A stretch of 64,000 nt of DNA from Microbacterium oxydans (GCF_000956405.1 NZ_JYIV01000026.1:186001-250000), one strand, 5' to 3'; shown: positions 47,731 through 56,899, counted from the first letter of the stretch. Notes: generated by a model from the letters alone, not told the origin. Numbers and translations are program-made.

Positions 47731-50196
47731 ATGACGTTCACGTGGATGAGAACCGAGGCCACCCCGCGCCGGCGACGCGCGCGGAGAGGGCTCGCGCTCG
47801 GCGCGGCTGCCGCGCTCGTCGGCGGCCTCCTCGGAGTGGGGGCATCCGTCGTGACCGCGGAACCAGCGCAGGCGGCGGTTCCCGCGTTCGAGTGCACGAG
47901 TTCCACCTACGTCGTCACCGCGACGGGGGCGATCTCCCGTGTCGACCCGACGACCGGTGCGGCGACCGCGAACGGTCAGTTCACGGTTCCGGCCGGCGAC
48001 TCGGTCAACGCTCTGGCGTTGGACGAGGGCGGAGGACGATACATCTGGGGGTACGACCGCACCGCCGGTCAGGTCGTGCGGTTCGATTCGACCACTGAGG
48101 CGACCGACGTCTTCCCGGGTCCGCCGAGCACAGCCGGCGTCGTGGCGGGCGCGATCAACCCGGACACGGGGATCTACTACTTCGCGACCTCCGGCGCGCT
48201 CTGGAACCTCTACGCCTTCGACACCAGCACCAACACCCTGATCGGTCAGGTCGCGACGATCTCCGGCCTCTCCGCGAACGGCGACATGGCGTTCGACTCC
48301 CTCGGGAACCTGTATGCCGTGTCCAACGCGGACGCGACCGCGGCCGGCGTCTTCGCTCGCGTTCCCGGTCCCATCCCCACGACCGCCGGCATGGCGACCC
48401 TGACCGCTGAGGTCATCACCACGACTCCTCCCAACCTGGGTCAGTATCACTCGGTCGCCGTCGTGTCCGACGGGTCGATCGCCATCGGCTCCGGATCGAC
48501 GATCACCAGGGTTCGTCCGGAGAACGGCGCCACCCTCTCGCAGACGGACACCGGCATCGCCTTCGTCGACCTTGCGAGTTGCGCGTACCCCAACCTCGTC
48601 TATGCGCAGAAAGTGCTTCCGAACGGGCGGTATCTGCCGACGGATCAGTTCCGGCTCGATGTCACCTCACCCATCCTGCCGAGGGAGTACACCGGGATCA
48701 CCGAGGGGACGGACCCCGGGCGACAGGGCCTGCCGGGGGAGACCGCCGGACCCGTCCTCGGCCTCGACAGCGCGAGCTTCACTCTGACGGAGGCGGCTGC
48801 AGGGACCACGGACTTCGCGAACTACGAGACCTCCTGGACCTGCACGAACAACACCGATGGCACTGTGCTGTCCTCCGGGACCGGGCGCGTCGCCGACGTC
48901 ACGCTTCCCACGGGGTCGACCGCCGCGGACGTGCGCTGCGACTTCACAAATGTCGCGCTCCTCCCCGCGCTCACACTGGTCAAGCGCGTCGTCGACGTTC
49001 TCGATGTGAACGGGAACGGCTACAACGACCTGGGTGACCAGATCCTCTGGGCGTTCGACCTGCACAACACGGGCAACACCGACCTCACCGATCTCACCGT
49101 CACGGACGATGTCCTCGGTGCTGCGGGCATCGGCGTCACGTGCGACCCCGACTCGCTCGCACCCGACGAACGGGTCACCTGCGAAGCGGATGCCCGCTAC
49201 ACGATCACCCAGTCGGACGTGGACAACGGTCAGGTCCTCAACACCGCGACGGCGACCGGCACTCCGCCCACCCAGCCTCCCGTGAACACGCCCCCGTCCA
49301 CGACGACGACCCCCGTCGGCGGATACACCGTCACGAAGACGTCCGATCCGGCATCCGGGTCGATCGTCGCGATCGGGGACGAGATCACCTACACGATCAC
49401 CGTCGCGCATGTGGGTACCGCCGCCGTCCCCGGCGCGAATCTGCTCGACGACCTGTCCGGTGTCCTCGACGACGCCGCTTTCAACGACGACGCCACGGCC
49501 TCCGGAGGGACCGTCGATTTCGATGAGGCCAGCGGCGAACTGAGCTGGGTCGGCGATCTGATCACCGGAGACACGGTCACCATCACGTACTCGGTGACGG
49601 TGACCGGAGGTGGCGACGGGTCCCTCGACAACGTCGTGATCAGCGACAGGTGCGAGGACTCCTGTGTCACCACGCACTCCGTCGGCGGTTTCGTGTTCTC
49701 GAAGGCCGCGAATCCCGCATCGGGTGCCACGGTGGCTACGGGGCAGACCGTGACCTACACGCTCACCGTCACCCAGACCGGTGCCGCACCGGTGGCGGGA
49801 GCCAACGTCACGGATGATCTCTCGGGCGTGCTCGACGATGCGACCTGGAACGACACGGCCATCGCGAGCTCCGGTACGGTCGAGCGCTCAGGGGAGTCTC
49901 TCGTCTGGAGCGGTGATCTCGGCACAGGTCAGGTGGTCACCATCACCTACTCGGTCACCGTGAAGCAGGGCGGTGATGGCGCGCTTCGCAACGTCGTGAC
50001 CACCACCAGTCCGTTCGGAGTCTGCGACCCGTCCGCGGCATGTGCGACGCAGCATTTCGTCCCCCCTGTGCCTGGCCTCGCGACGACCGGCGGGACGATC
50101 GCTTGGACGGCCACGGGCCTCGGCGCGCTGGCGCTGCTGATCGGCGCGGGGATGATGCGCGCGGCGCAGCGTCGTCGGTTCATCCGCCTGGATTGA
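47731..50196 (+). CDS. Cell-wall-anchored surface protein with beta-propeller and DUF11 repeats, LATTG sorting signal
   Basis: An 821-residue secreted protein. A long signal peptide (RRRRARRG, hydrophobic core, cleavage near AQAAVP at about 50) leads to a propeller-like region (about 55-290, repeats such as GDMAFDSLGNLYAVSN). A prealbumin-like domain with CTNNTDGTVLSSG follows. Then come three DUF11-type conserved-repeat domains: LTLVKRVVDVLDVNGNGY, GGYTVTKTSDPASGSI and GGFVFSKAANPASGAT. The latter two are near-duplicates. The end has LATTG at about 783-787, a hydrophobic helix and AQRRRFIRLD, the class E sortase pattern also seen at 5718-7748. Structural role inferred. Confidence 0.88.
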   Translation: MTFTWMRTEATPRRRRARRGLALGAAAALVGGLLGVGASVVTAEPAQAAVPAFECTSSTYVVTATGAISRVDPTTGAATANGQFTVPAGDSVNALALDEGGGRYIWGYDRTAGQVVRFDSTTEATDVFPGPPSTAGVVAGAINPDTGIYYFATSGALWNLYAFDTSTNTLIGQVATISGLSANGDMAFDSLGNLYAVSNADATAAGVFARVPGPIPTTAGMATLTAEVITTTPPNLGQYHSVAVVSDGSIAIGSGSTITRVRPENGATLSQTDTGIAFVDLASCAYPNLVYAQKVLPNGRYLPTDQFRLDVTSPILPREYTGITEGTDPGRQGLPGETAGPVLGLDSASFTLTEAAAGTTDFANYETSWTCTNNTDGTVLSSGTGRVADVTLPTGSTAADVRCDFTNVALLPALTLVKRVVDVLDVNGNGYNDLGDQILWAFDLHNTGNTDLTDLTVTDDVLGAAGIGVTCDPDSLAPDERVTCEADARYTITQSDVDNGQVLNTATATGTPPTQPPVNTPPSTTTTPVGGYTVTKTSDPASGSIVAIGDEITYTITVAHVGTAAVPGANLLDDLSGVLDDAAFNDDATASGGTVDFDEASGELSWVGDLITGDTVTITYSVTVTGGGDGSLDNVVISDRCEDSCVTTHSVGGFVFSKAANPASGATVATGQTVTYTLTVTQTGAAPVAGANVTDDLSGVLDDATWNDTAIASSGTVERSGESLVWSGDLGTGQVVTITYSVTVKQGGDGALRNVVTTTSPFGVCDPSAACATQHFVPPVPGLATTGGTIAWTATGLGALALLIGAGMMRAAQRRRFIRLD

Positions 50197-50307
50197 GTCC
50201 TCGAACGAGTGATGCGTGCGTGGCGGGATCGTGTTCGTCATGATCCCGCCACGGCGCGTGCGTAGCGCTCACCGACGAGCTGCTGGCGCGGGCGGGGGTG
50301 GGCCTGC

Positions 50308-50313
50308 TATGGT
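50308..50313 (+). promoter_or_regulatory. Extended -10 promoter (TGC-TATGGT) of the ABC-F leader
   Basis: TATGGT preceded by TGC forms an extended -10. Transcription would start near 50320, right at the GTG of the six-codon leader reading frame and about 165 bases before the ABC-F start. Confidence 0.45.
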
Positions 50314-50321
50314 CTGGACCC

Positions 50322-50342
50322 GTGGGTACTCTGATTCGCTAG
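50322..50342 (+). CDS. Candidate six-residue leader peptide VGTLIR
   Basis: GTG GGT ACT CTG ATT CGC TAG: a minimal reading frame at the 5' end of the predicted ABC-F transcript. Short leader peptides upstream of ABC-F and other ribosome-protection genes commonly sense stalled ribosomes. The supporting signs here are its place at the transcript start and the foldable sequence after it. Too short to prove by composition. Confidence 0.4.
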   Translation: MGTLIR

Positions 50343-50484
50343 ATCGGGACACCGCGTCGAGACGTCTTCTCCGTGGTGGGTCCTGAGCGAACGCGTCGCC
50401 CGGCGATGCGGTCGAGGTCCGTGATCACTCGCGTCGTTCGACGCATACCCGCGGCGCTGTCTGCGCCGTCGGAGAGGACTCCTC
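50343..50484 (+). promoter_or_regulatory. Predicted attenuator leader of the ABC-F gene
   Basis: Contains the hairpins GCGTCG-TT-CGACGC and CGGCGC-TGTCT-GCGCCG. GTCTTCTCCG (50364-50373) can pair with CGGAGAGGAC (50470-50479) over ten positions with one G-U, hiding the GGAGAGGA ribosome site of the ABC-F gene. A ribosome paused on the upstream leader peptide could prevent this pairing. Inference from pairing only. Confidence 0.45.
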
Positions 50485-52185
50485 GTGTTCCCCACTTCCC
50501 CTTCACTTCCTGCACCCCTCGCTGCCCGCTCGCACCGCGTGTGCGAGCTGCGCGCGGCCGCCGTCCGCTTCTCCGACCACATCGTGCTGGATCGCATCGA
50601 TCTCGTGGTCGGACCGACCGACCGCCTCGCGATCATCGGTGACAACGGCGCAGGCAAGACCACGTTGCTCGACCTGCTTGCCGGCGCGCTCGCCCCGACC
50701 GCGGGCGACGCGAGGGTCGTGATCCCTGGCGGTGTCGCCTATGCCACGCAGCACCCCGAGTTTCCGGCTTCGGCGACCGTCGCGGCGGCCATCGACCAGC
50801 TTTTGGGCGACCTGCGCACGCTCGAACAGGAACTCGGTCGTGCCTACGAGCTGCTCGCGACAGCGACACCGCAGGAGCAGGAGTCGCGGCTGTCCGTCGT
50901 GGCTGCGCTGCAGGATCGCTTCGAGGCCCGCGGCGGCTACGCGGTCGACCGCCATGTCGATGCCGCGCTGGAGCAGCTCGGCCTCGGTCGCCTGGATCGG
51001 CGGCGTCCTGTCGCCGCACTGTCGGGCGGAGAACGCGCCAGACTCGCCCTCGCGGTGGCGCTTTCCGCCGGGGCGGAGCTGCTGCTGCTCGACGAGCCGA
51101 CGAACGATCTCGATGATCGGGCGCTGGCCTGGGTGGAAGCTCGGATCGCCGCCCATCGCGGCGCGCTGGTCGTGGTGACGCATGATCGCGACTTCCTCGC
51201 TCGGTTCGCGACTGATGTCGTGCGGGTGGAGGGGGGTCGCCTCCACCGCTACGGCGACGGCTACGCGGGCTTCCTCCGCGCGCGGGAGACCGAGCGCCGC
51301 CGCGCAGCCGAGCGTCACGAGGCGTGGAAGGCCGAGGTCGCGCGCACCGAGGAGATGCTCTCCGCGAACGCGTTCCGTCTCGACGCGATCCCGCGCAAGC
51401 TCGAGCTCGATGGTTTCGGTCACGGCGCCTTCCGTGCCCGCAGCCGCGATCACGGCGCGGTCGGCCGCATCCGCATGGCGAAGGAGCGTCTGGCCCGCCT
51501 GCGGGAGGACCCAGTACCGCCCCCGCCTGAGCCGCTCCGGTTCGTGCTGCCGGACGGCGCGGCCGCGCGCGAGGAGGAGGGCCCGCTCGTCACACTGCGC
51601 GACGTGGAGCTCCGCGAACCCGGTCGTCGGCTCTCCCTGCCCGCGTGGAGCCTGGATCCGGGCGACCGCTGGCTCGTCACGGGGCCGAACGGGGCGGGGA
51701 AGACCACCCTGCTCGATCTCCTCTCCGGTGAGCTGTGCGCGACGTCGGGGTCGATCGAGCGACGCGACGGGCTCCGCATCGCCCGACTTCGGCAGGACGT
51801 GGGGGCGGTCGCGCGGGGCTCCGCCGTCGAGGTGTTCGCGCGACGCGCGGCCGTGCCGCCGTCCGACGCCCTGGCAGCGCTGCTCGGCCACGGTTTGTTC
51901 CGTGTGGACGAGGTCGACCGTCCCTTCCGGGCGCTGTCTGTGGGGCGGCGGCGGCGTCTCGATCTCGCGGTCGCGCTCGCCTCGCGGTTCGACGTGCTGC
52001 TGCTCGACGAACCGACCAACCACCTCGACCCGGAGCTCGTGGAGCAGCTGGAACGGGCACTCGACGATCATCCGGCAGCGGTCGTCACGGTCACGCACGA
52101 CCGGCGGTGGCTGCGGCGGTGGCTGCGGCGTGGTGCATCGAGCGTGCGCGTCGCGGAGGGGGAGGTCGCGGCTGTCAGCCGGTGA
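50485..52185 (+). CDS. ABC-F family ATPase (possible ribosome-protection/antibiotic-resistance protein)
   Basis: A 566-residue soluble ABC-F protein with two ATPase domains and no membrane segment. Domain 1: Walker A GDNGAGKTT, signature LSGGERARLALAVAL, Walker B LLLLDEPTNDLDD. The inter-domain linker (about 265-330), which reaches into the ribosome in this family, has ANAFRLDAIPRKLELDGFGHGAFR. Domain 2: Walker A GPNGAGKTT, degenerate signature LSVGRRRRLDLA, Walker B LLLDEPTNHLDPE. Resistance-type ABC-F proteins displace macrolides, lincosamides or pleuromutilins; housekeeping ones such as EttA act in translation. The long structured leader favours an inducible resistance role (inference). 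Its 3' end overlaps the convergent DUF1801 gene by 11 bases. Confidence 0.9.
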   Translation: MFPTSPSLPAPLAARSHRVCELRAAAVRFSDHIVLDRIDLVVGPTDRLAIIGDNGAGKTTLLDLLAGALAPTAGDARVVIPGGVAYATQHPEFPASATVAAAIDQLLGDLRTLEQELGRAYELLATATPQEQESRLSVVAALQDRFEARGGYAVDRHVDAALEQLGLGRLDRRRPVAALSGGERARLALAVALSAGAELLLLDEPTNDLDDRALAWVEARIAAHRGALVVVTHDRDFLARFATDVVRVEGGRLHRYGDGYAGFLRARETERRRAAERHEAWKAEVARTEEMLSANAFRLDAIPRKLELDGFGHGAFRARSRDHGAVGRIRMAKERLARLREDPVPPPPEPLRFVLPDGAAAREEEGPLVTLRDVELREPGRRLSLPAWSLDPGDRWLVTGPNGAGKTTLLDLLSGELCATSGSIERRDGLRIARLRQDVGAVARGSAVEVFARRAAVPPSDALAALLGHGLFRVDEVDRPFRALSVGRRRRLDLAVALASRFDVLLLDEPTNHLDPELVEQLERALDDHPAAVVTVTHDRRWLRRWLRRGASSVRVAEGEVAAVSR

Positions 52186-52600
52186 CGGTGAGCTGCACCT
52201 CGGGGGTGCCGCCCGCTTCGACCCAGGCCAGTGAACGCTCCAGGATGCCGCGCAGCACGTCGAGGTCGATCTGCTCGAGGTCCTTGATGTACAGGCAGCC
52301 GACCCCGGTCGTGTGGGGGCCGAGCTCCGCCAGGGCGTCGGCATGCGCGTCGACGCCGTCGAACAGGTAGATCGTCGTCGCGGCCTTGCGTGGGGCGAAG
52401 CCGAGCAGCCCGCTGTCGCCCTCCGTGCCGGTGGGGTAGCGGTAGTGGCAGGAGCCGAATCCGATGATGGTGCCCCACGTCATGGGCTCGCGTCCGGTGA
52501 TCTCCTGCATGAGCGCGGTCAGCGTCTCGGCATCGCGCCGCCGCACGGCGGGGGAGGAGCGGGCGATGAGTCCGGCGACGTCATCCCCCGTCGGCTTCAC
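52175..52600 (-). CDS. DUF1801 family protein
   Basis: A 141-residue cytoplasmic protein of the DUF1801/YdhG-like fold: DAETLTALMQEITGREPMTWGTIIGFGSCHYRYPTG, then GLLGFAPRKAATTIYLFDG and GVGCLYIKDLEQIDLDVLRGILERS. The GSCHYRY and IYL segments are characteristic of the family. It has no known enzyme activity; it may bind small molecules or iron. It follows the HhH-GPD gene with a four-base overlap and its 3' end overlaps the ABC-F gene tail to tail. Confidence 0.85.
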   Translation of the reverse strand: MKPTGDDVAGLIARSSPAVRRRDAETLTALMQEITGREPMTWGTIIGFGSCHYRYPTGTEGDSGLLGFAPRKAATTIYLFDGVDAHADALAELGPHTTGVGCLYIKDLEQIDLDVLRGILERSLAWVEAGGTPEVQLTVTG

Positions 52601-53169
52601 TTCGGTGCCTTCGCCGCGGCCTTCATCGCCTTCTTGTGCTCGCGCACCTTGGCGAGGGAGTCAGGCGAGACGATGTCGGCCACACTGCGATACGACCCGT
52701 CCTCGCCGTAGGGGGCTGACGCCTCGCGCCACCCCTCGCCGGTGAAGCCATACTGCTTGCCGAGGAGGGCGAGGAAGATCTTCGCCTTCTGCTCTCCGAA
52801 TCCGGGCAGCGCCTTGAGCCGCTTGAGCACCTCGGGTCCCGACGGGTCGCCCTCGGTCCACAGCGCGGCCGCGTCGCCGCCCCAGTCGTCGACGAGGGTC
52901 TGGCACAGCGTCTGCACGCGCGTCGCCATCGACCCGGGGAATCGGTGCACGGCGGGGGTCTGCGTGAAGGCCTCGAGGAACTCGTCCGGTACCATGCCGG
53001 CGATGGAGGCGGCATCAGCCGCTCCGGTGCGCTGCTCGATCTTGAGCGGACCGGCGAACGCGGTCTCCATCGGCACCTGCTGGTCGAGCAGCATTCCCAC
53101 CAGCAGAGCCAGGGGATTGTCGGTCAGCAGTTCGTCGGCGGCGGTGTCTCCGGTGATGTGAAGGGCCAT
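52597..53169 (-). CDS. HhH-GPD-type base-excision repair-like protein
   Basis: A 190-residue protein of the small HhH-GPD family. An N-terminal helix set, [24 protein letters not shown], is followed by the helix-hairpin-helix [25 protein letters not shown]. The usual glycosylase Asp loop (VDTHV-like, just after the hairpin) is not visible; the sequence there is [13 protein letters not shown], so activity is uncertain. The C-terminus is Lys/Ala-rich. The start ATG is six bases from CAGACT with GGAGGC in the gap. Operon with the DUF1801 gene. Confidence 0.85.
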   Translation of the reverse strand: MALHITGDTAADELLTDNPLALLVGMLLDQQVPMETAFAGPLKIEQRTGAADAASIAGMVPDEFLEAFTQTPAVHRFPGSMATRVQTLCQTLVDDWGGDAAALWTEGDPSGPEVLKRLKALPGFGEQKAKIFLALLGKQYGFTGEGWREASAPYGEDGSYRSVADIVSPDSLAKVREHKKAMKAAAKAPK

Positions 53170-53175
53170 GCCTCC

Positions 53176-53181
53176 AGTCTG
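53176..53181 (-). promoter_or_regulatory. -10-like element (CAGACT) of the HhH-GPD gene
   Basis: CAGACT ends six bases before ATG 53169; GGAGGC in the gap could serve as a ribosome site if the transcript has a longer leader. Confidence 0.35.
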
Positions 53182-53202
53182 CCACCGCGTGGGCTGAGCG
53201 CG

Positions 53203-54498
53203 TCAGGCGCTGGCGGCGTCTTCCGAGGCGTCGACCTCCGGCGCGATGCCGTACAGGGCGGACAGCGCTGCGGTGAACTCGTCGGCGCGGCCCGCGGCGG
53301 CGAGTTCGTGCGCACGCACGGTCGGGGTGTGCAGCAGCACGCCGGAGAGGTGACGCAGGGCCTGCTCGACCTTGCCGTCCTCGTCACCGCGCGCGCGGGC
53401 ACGGGCGATCTCACGCTCGAGCAGCTCGAAGATGTGCGAGCGGAACGCCACGACCGACGGGGTCACGCTCTGGCGCGCGCCGACCACGTGGAAGGTCTCG
53501 GCGGCCTCGCGCACGACGCTGCGAGCGGCATCCGTCGCCTGCAGCTCTTCGAGGGGCGCGTGCAGTCGGATGGTCTCGAGGTCGAGCAGCGCGACGCCCT
53601 CGAGCGACGCGACGGCAGGGTCGACGTTGCGGGGCATGCCGAGGTCGACCACGAGCTGGCTGTGCGTGCCGACCGGGCAGCCCGCCGCGGCGAGGCCGGT
53701 CGGCAGCTGCAGGTGCTCAGGGCCGAGCACGGGTTCCGTCGCGGTGGTGCAGGTGATGAGCAGGCTCGACCTCGCGGCGGTGCGGGCGTACTCGTCGGCG
53801 CTGATCGGTCGGATGCCGTGCTTCGCGGCGAAGACCTCGGCCCGGCCGGAGGGCGAGTACACCGAGATGTTCACGGCGCCGCGTTCGCGGAGTGTGGCGA
53901 GGGTGACGGCCGCGTAGGCGCCGGTTCCGACGAGCAGCACGCGCTCCGCGGACCAGTCGGCGATGCGGCTGTCCGCGAGTTCGAGCGCGAGTCGCACGAG
54001 CGAACGCCCGGCGCGGCCGAGGGCGGTGACGTTCTTGACCTTGCGCTGAGCCTGGCTGGCGCGCTGGAAGAGGCGCTCGAGCTCGGGCGAGGTGGTGCCG
54101 TCCTTGCGGGCGGACTTGAGGGCACGGCGCACCTGACCGGCGATCTCGCCCTCTCCGGAGACGACGGATTCGAGGCCGGATGCCACGGAGAACAGATGCT
54201 CGGCGACGCGACGTCCGGCGTGGACCGTGTAGGCACCGTCCAGGTCGGCGGCAGGGATGCCGGTGGCGGACTCGACCGCTTCGATCACGGCTTCGACGCC
54301 GATGGCGCCCGCCGCGGTGACGGGTTCGTCCATTTCCACGTACGCCTCGAAGCGGTTGCACGTCGCCAGGACGACCGCACCCTGCACGCACGGCGTCATG
54401 CCCACGATGGTGGGAGCGACGTCGTCGGGGGTGCGGCTCAGGCGTTCGAGCAGTTCGAAGGAGGCGGTCTTGTGACTCGCCGTGACACACAGCAGCAC
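53203..54498 (-). CDS. hemA: Glutamyl-tRNA reductase
   Basis: A 431-residue NADPH enzyme that reduces glutamyl-tRNA to glutamate-1-semialdehyde, the first committed step of haem synthesis by the C5 route. The catalytic domain starts [19 protein letters not shown]; the active-site Cys is C47 in [11 protein letters not shown]. The conserved [17 protein letters not shown] follows, then the NADPH domain [16 protein letters not shown] and the C-terminal dimerisation helices. GTG 54498 is six bases after TACAAT; the longer open frame upstream runs antisense through hemE. Divergent from hemE, its partner further down the pathway. Confidence 0.96.
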   Translation of the reverse strand: MLLCVTASHKTASFELLERLSRTPDDVAPTIVGMTPCVQGAVVLATCNRFEAYVEMDEPVTAAGAIGVEAVIEAVESATGIPAADLDGAYTVHAGRRVAEHLFSVASGLESVVSGEGEIAGQVRRALKSARKDGTTSPELERLFQRASQAQRKVKNVTALGRAGRSLVRLALELADSRIADWSAERVLLVGTGAYAAVTLATLRERGAVNISVYSPSGRAEVFAAKHGIRPISADEYARTAARSSLLITCTTATEPVLGPEHLQLPTGLAAAGCPVGTHSQLVVDLGMPRNVDPAVASLEGVALLDLETIRLHAPLEELQATDAARSVVREAAETFHVVGARQSVTPSVVAFRSHIFELLEREIARARARGDEDGKVEQALRHLSGVLLHTPTVRAHELAAAGRADEFTAALSALYGIAPEVDASEDAASA

Positions 54499-54504
54499 AG
54501 ATCG

Positions 54505-54510
54505 ATTGTA
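54505..54510 (-). promoter_or_regulatory. -10 element (TACAAT), leaderless GTG start of hemA
   Basis: TACAAT, close to consensus, ends six bases before GTG 54498 with CGATCT between; no ribosome site. Confidence 0.6.
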
Positions 54511-54585
54511 CCGGAGCGTCTGCGGGCGAAGGGTCGGCGGGTCCAACACGGCGGCTCCATAAGGGGCGGATGGGAGGATGGGGGC

Positions 54586-55608
54586 ATGGCTCTCTCCGAT
54601 GCTCCGCTCCTGCGCGCCCTCTCCGGCGACCGTCCCGCACACGCCCCGGTGTGGTTCATGCGGCAGGCGGGCCGCTCCCTCCCGGAGTACCGCGAGCTGC
54701 GTGTGGGCACCCGGATGCTCGACGCCTGCCTGACCCCTGACCTCGCCGCGGAGATCACCCTGCAGCCGGTGCGCCGTCACGGCGTGGACGCGGCGGTCTT
54801 CTTCAGCGACATCGTCATCCCGCTGCGCCTCGCCGGGGTCGAGGTCGAGATCGAGCCCGGTCGCGGTCCGGTTTTCGCGAACCCGGTGCGGACGGCGGCC
54901 GACGTCGAGCGCGTCACCGCGATCGATCCGGACGACCTGGACGGCACGGCCATCGCCGAGGCCGTGCGGCTCGTCACGGCCGAGCTCGGCGACACCCCGC
55001 TGATCGGATTCGCCGGCGCTCCCTTCACCCTCGCCGCCTACCTCGTGGAGGGCGGGCCGTCCAAGGAGCACCTGCGGGCCAGGGCCATGATGCATTCCGA
55101 CCCGGCGTCGTGGAACCGCCTCGCGGGCTGGTTGGCGCGTGTCTCCCGCCGCTTCCTGGAGACCCAGCGCGACGCGGGAGCGTCCGTCGTCCAGCTCTTC
55201 GACAGCTGGGCCGGTTCCCTCAGCACGGCGGACTACCGCGCCTTCGTCGCCCCGCACTCGCACGCAGCGCTGTCCGGCATCGGCCTGCCGACGATCCACT
55301 TCGGGGTCGGGACCGGCCCCTTCCTCGCCGATATGCGCCTCGACGGCGTGGCCGACGGAGTAGGCGTCGACTGGAGGCTGCCCCTCGACGAGGCCGCCGC
55401 GATCCTGGGGCCGGATGTCACGGTGCAGGGCAACATCGACCCCGCGCTGCTCTCCGCACCGTGGCCGGTCCTGGAAGCCCACGTGCGCGACGTCGTCGAG
55501 CGGGGCCGCGCGGCCCGCGGGCACATCCTGAACCTCGGTCACGGCGTGCCGCCGGAGACCGACCCGGATCAGCTCACCCGCATCGTCGAGCTGGCGCACA
55601 CGATCTGA
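54586..55608 (+). CDS. hemE: Uroporphyrinogen decarboxylase
   Basis: A 340-residue enzyme that removes four carboxyls from uroporphyrinogen III to give coproporphyrinogen III. Signatures are [19 protein letters not shown] (about residues 21-39), [26 protein letters not shown] and [13 protein letters not shown] near the C-terminus. ATG 54586 follows GGGAGG at good spacing. It is divergent from hemA, and the gene after it is convergent with only three bases between. Confidence 0.97.
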   Translation: MALSDAPLLRALSGDRPAHAPVWFMRQAGRSLPEYRELRVGTRMLDACLTPDLAAEITLQPVRRHGVDAAVFFSDIVIPLRLAGVEVEIEPGRGPVFANPVRTAADVERVTAIDPDDLDGTAIAEAVRLVTAELGDTPLIGFAGAPFTLAAYLVEGGPSKEHLRARAMMHSDPASWNRLAGWLARVSRRFLETQRDAGASVVQLFDSWAGSLSTADYRAFVAPHSHAALSGIGLPTIHFGVGTGPFLADMRLDGVADGVGVDWRLPLDEAAAILGPDVTVQGNIDPALLSAPWPVLEAHVRDVVERGRAARGHILNLGHGVPPETDPDQLTRIVELAHTI

Positions 55609-55611
55609 CCG

Positions 55612-56508
55612 TCACCGCCGCCTGCGAATCCGGCGCGTGAGGCGCAGGTCCGTGAGGGTGAAGCGTCCCGACGGGAGGGCGGCGCGGATGCGCTCGTCGT
55701 CGAAGGAGCGTGACGGGCGGATGTCGATGGGCGCTTCCGGAGCGAACGGCGCGGGTTCGCTCACACCCTCGGCGAGCATCCGGGCCTGCGCCTTCGCGAC
55801 GAGGGGCACCACCATCGTCCATTCGGTCACCTGCGCCAGCACCCGCACCATCCACGTCGGCACCGGGATGTAGGCGGGGCGATGTCCGGCGACACGGGCG
55901 ATACGGCGGATGGCCTCTCCGAGGGTGACCTCGTCCGCGCCCAGGACGGCGATGGTCGGCTCGGCGATCCGTCCTTCGAGCGCCGCGACGAGCACATCGA
56001 CCGCATCTTCCACCGGCACCGGTCGTGCCGTGCGCTCACGGTAGCCGACGGTCCAGAAGAAGGGGAGGGTTCGCACGGCCTTGGTCACGTGGTCGACCAT
56101 GTGATCGCCCGGGCCATAGATCATCCCTGACTTGAGGATCGTGTGCGGGATGCCCGAGGCGCGCACGATCTCCTCCGCCTGCCACTTCGACTCGTGGTAG
56201 CCGGAGCCGCAGTCGGGGCGGGCTCGGAGGAAGCTGACCAGGACGATGCGCTTCACGCCCGCGCGGCGAGCGGCCTCCACCACGGCGCGTGTGCCGTCGA
56301 CGTGCACGCGGCGGAAGGTCTGGTCGCCGATCTCGCGGTTGATCCCCGCGCAGTGAGCCACGGCGTCACAGCCCTCGAACGACCTGGTCAGCGCCTCGAC
56401 GTCGGTGATGTCGACCCCGCTGCGGCGGGAGACGACCACGGCATCGTCGAGTCGATCGGCGAGGTTCCTGCCGACGAATCCCGTGCCGCCTGTGATTGCC
56501 ACTCGCAT
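55612..56508 (-). CDS. NAD(P)-binding SDR-family protein (NDUFA9/NmrA-like)
   Basis: A 298-residue atypical short-chain dehydrogenase. The Rossmann motif GGTGFVGRNLADRL is at residues 7-20. Then VVEAARRAGVKRIVLVSFL and YHESKWQAEEIVRASG, where the YxxxK pair is YHESK. The C-terminal part carries hydrophobic stretches (VLAQVTEWTMVVPLVAKAQ). It resembles complex I NDUFA9-type or NmrA-like proteins, which may bind NAD(P)H without catalysis. AAGGAG precedes the ATG. It is divergent from an ArsR regulator across a 67-base gap with two palindromes, so repression by ArsR is likely. Confidence 0.88.
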   Translation of the reverse strand: MRVAITGGTGFVGRNLADRLDDAVVVSRRSGVDITDVEALTRSFEGCDAVAHCAGINREIGDQTFRRVHVDGTRAVVEAARRAGVKRIVLVSFLRARPDCGSGYHESKWQAEEIVRASGIPHTILKSGMIYGPGDHMVDHVTKAVRTLPFFWTVGYRERTARPVPVEDAVDVLVAALEGRIAEPTIAVLGADEVTLGEAIRRIARVAGHRPAYIPVPTWMVRVLAQVTEWTMVVPLVAKAQARMLAEGVSEPAPFAPEAPIDIRPSRSFDDERIRAALPSGRFTLTDLRLTRRIRRRR

Positions 56509-56527
56509 CGTGCATCTCCTTCGCTCA

Positions 56528-56565
56528 TTAGCTATACGGCTAAAGAGTATCTAGCAAGGATGCTA
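56528..56565. promoter_or_regulatory. Two palindromic ArsR-type operators
   Basis: TTAGC-TATACG-GCTAA (56528-56543) and TAGCA-AGGA-TGCTA (56552-56565) share the half-site TAGC and lie in the SDR/ArsR divergent gap. The second one touches the ArsR -10 element, so binding would stop its own transcription. Confidence 0.6.
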
Positions 56566-56569
56566 TATT
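56564..56569 (+). promoter_or_regulatory. -10 element (TATATT), leaderless start of the ArsR gene
   Basis: TATATT ends six bases before ATG 56576 and overlaps the operator at 56552-56565. Confidence 0.6.
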
Positions 56570-56575
56570 GCAACC

Positions 56576-56899
56576 ATGACAGACAGCGCGACGGACATCT
56601 TCGCAGCGCTGGCGCACCCCACCCGACGTCAGATCCTGCAGGACCTGAAGGACGGTGAGCTCGCGGCCGGCGAGATCGCCTCCCGCTTCTCGGCGAGCGG
56701 GCCGACCATCTCCCGCCACCTGAGCGTGCTCCGCCAGGCGGGCCTCATCAGTGAGCGCCGCGATGCCAACCGCATCCTGTACTCGCTCGTCGGTGAGCGT
56801 CTCGCGCTGTCGGTCGGCGATTTCCTCTCCACGGTGTGTCCCGAGCAGATCGTGCTGCGCGAAGTCCGCAAGCGAGGACGCGGCTCTGTCGACGCGTGA
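56576..56899 (+). CDS. ArsR-family winged-helix regulator
   Basis: A 107-residue regulator: DIFAALAHPTRRQILQDLKDGELAAGEIASRFSASGPTISRHLSVLRQAGLISERRDANRILYSL is a full ArsR/SmtB HTH. The only cysteine is outside helix alpha-3 (in STVCPEQ), so the CxC metal site of arsenic or cadmium sensors is absent. It resembles the metal-independent SdpR-like group. It probably represses itself and the SDR gene through the palindromes at 56528-56565. Signal unknown. It sits between haem genes but may be unrelated to haem. Confidence 0.92.
   Translation: MTDSATDIFAALAHPTRRQILQDLKDGELAAGEIASRFSASGPTISRHLSVLRQAGLISERRDANRILYSLVGERLALSVGDFLSTVCPEQIVLREVRKRGRGSVDA

Noticed and set aside
52945..55608. An 887-residue open frame ending with hemE
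   Set aside because: Homology begins only at ATG 54586. The upstream 547 residues are antisense to hemA and the HhH-GPD gene.
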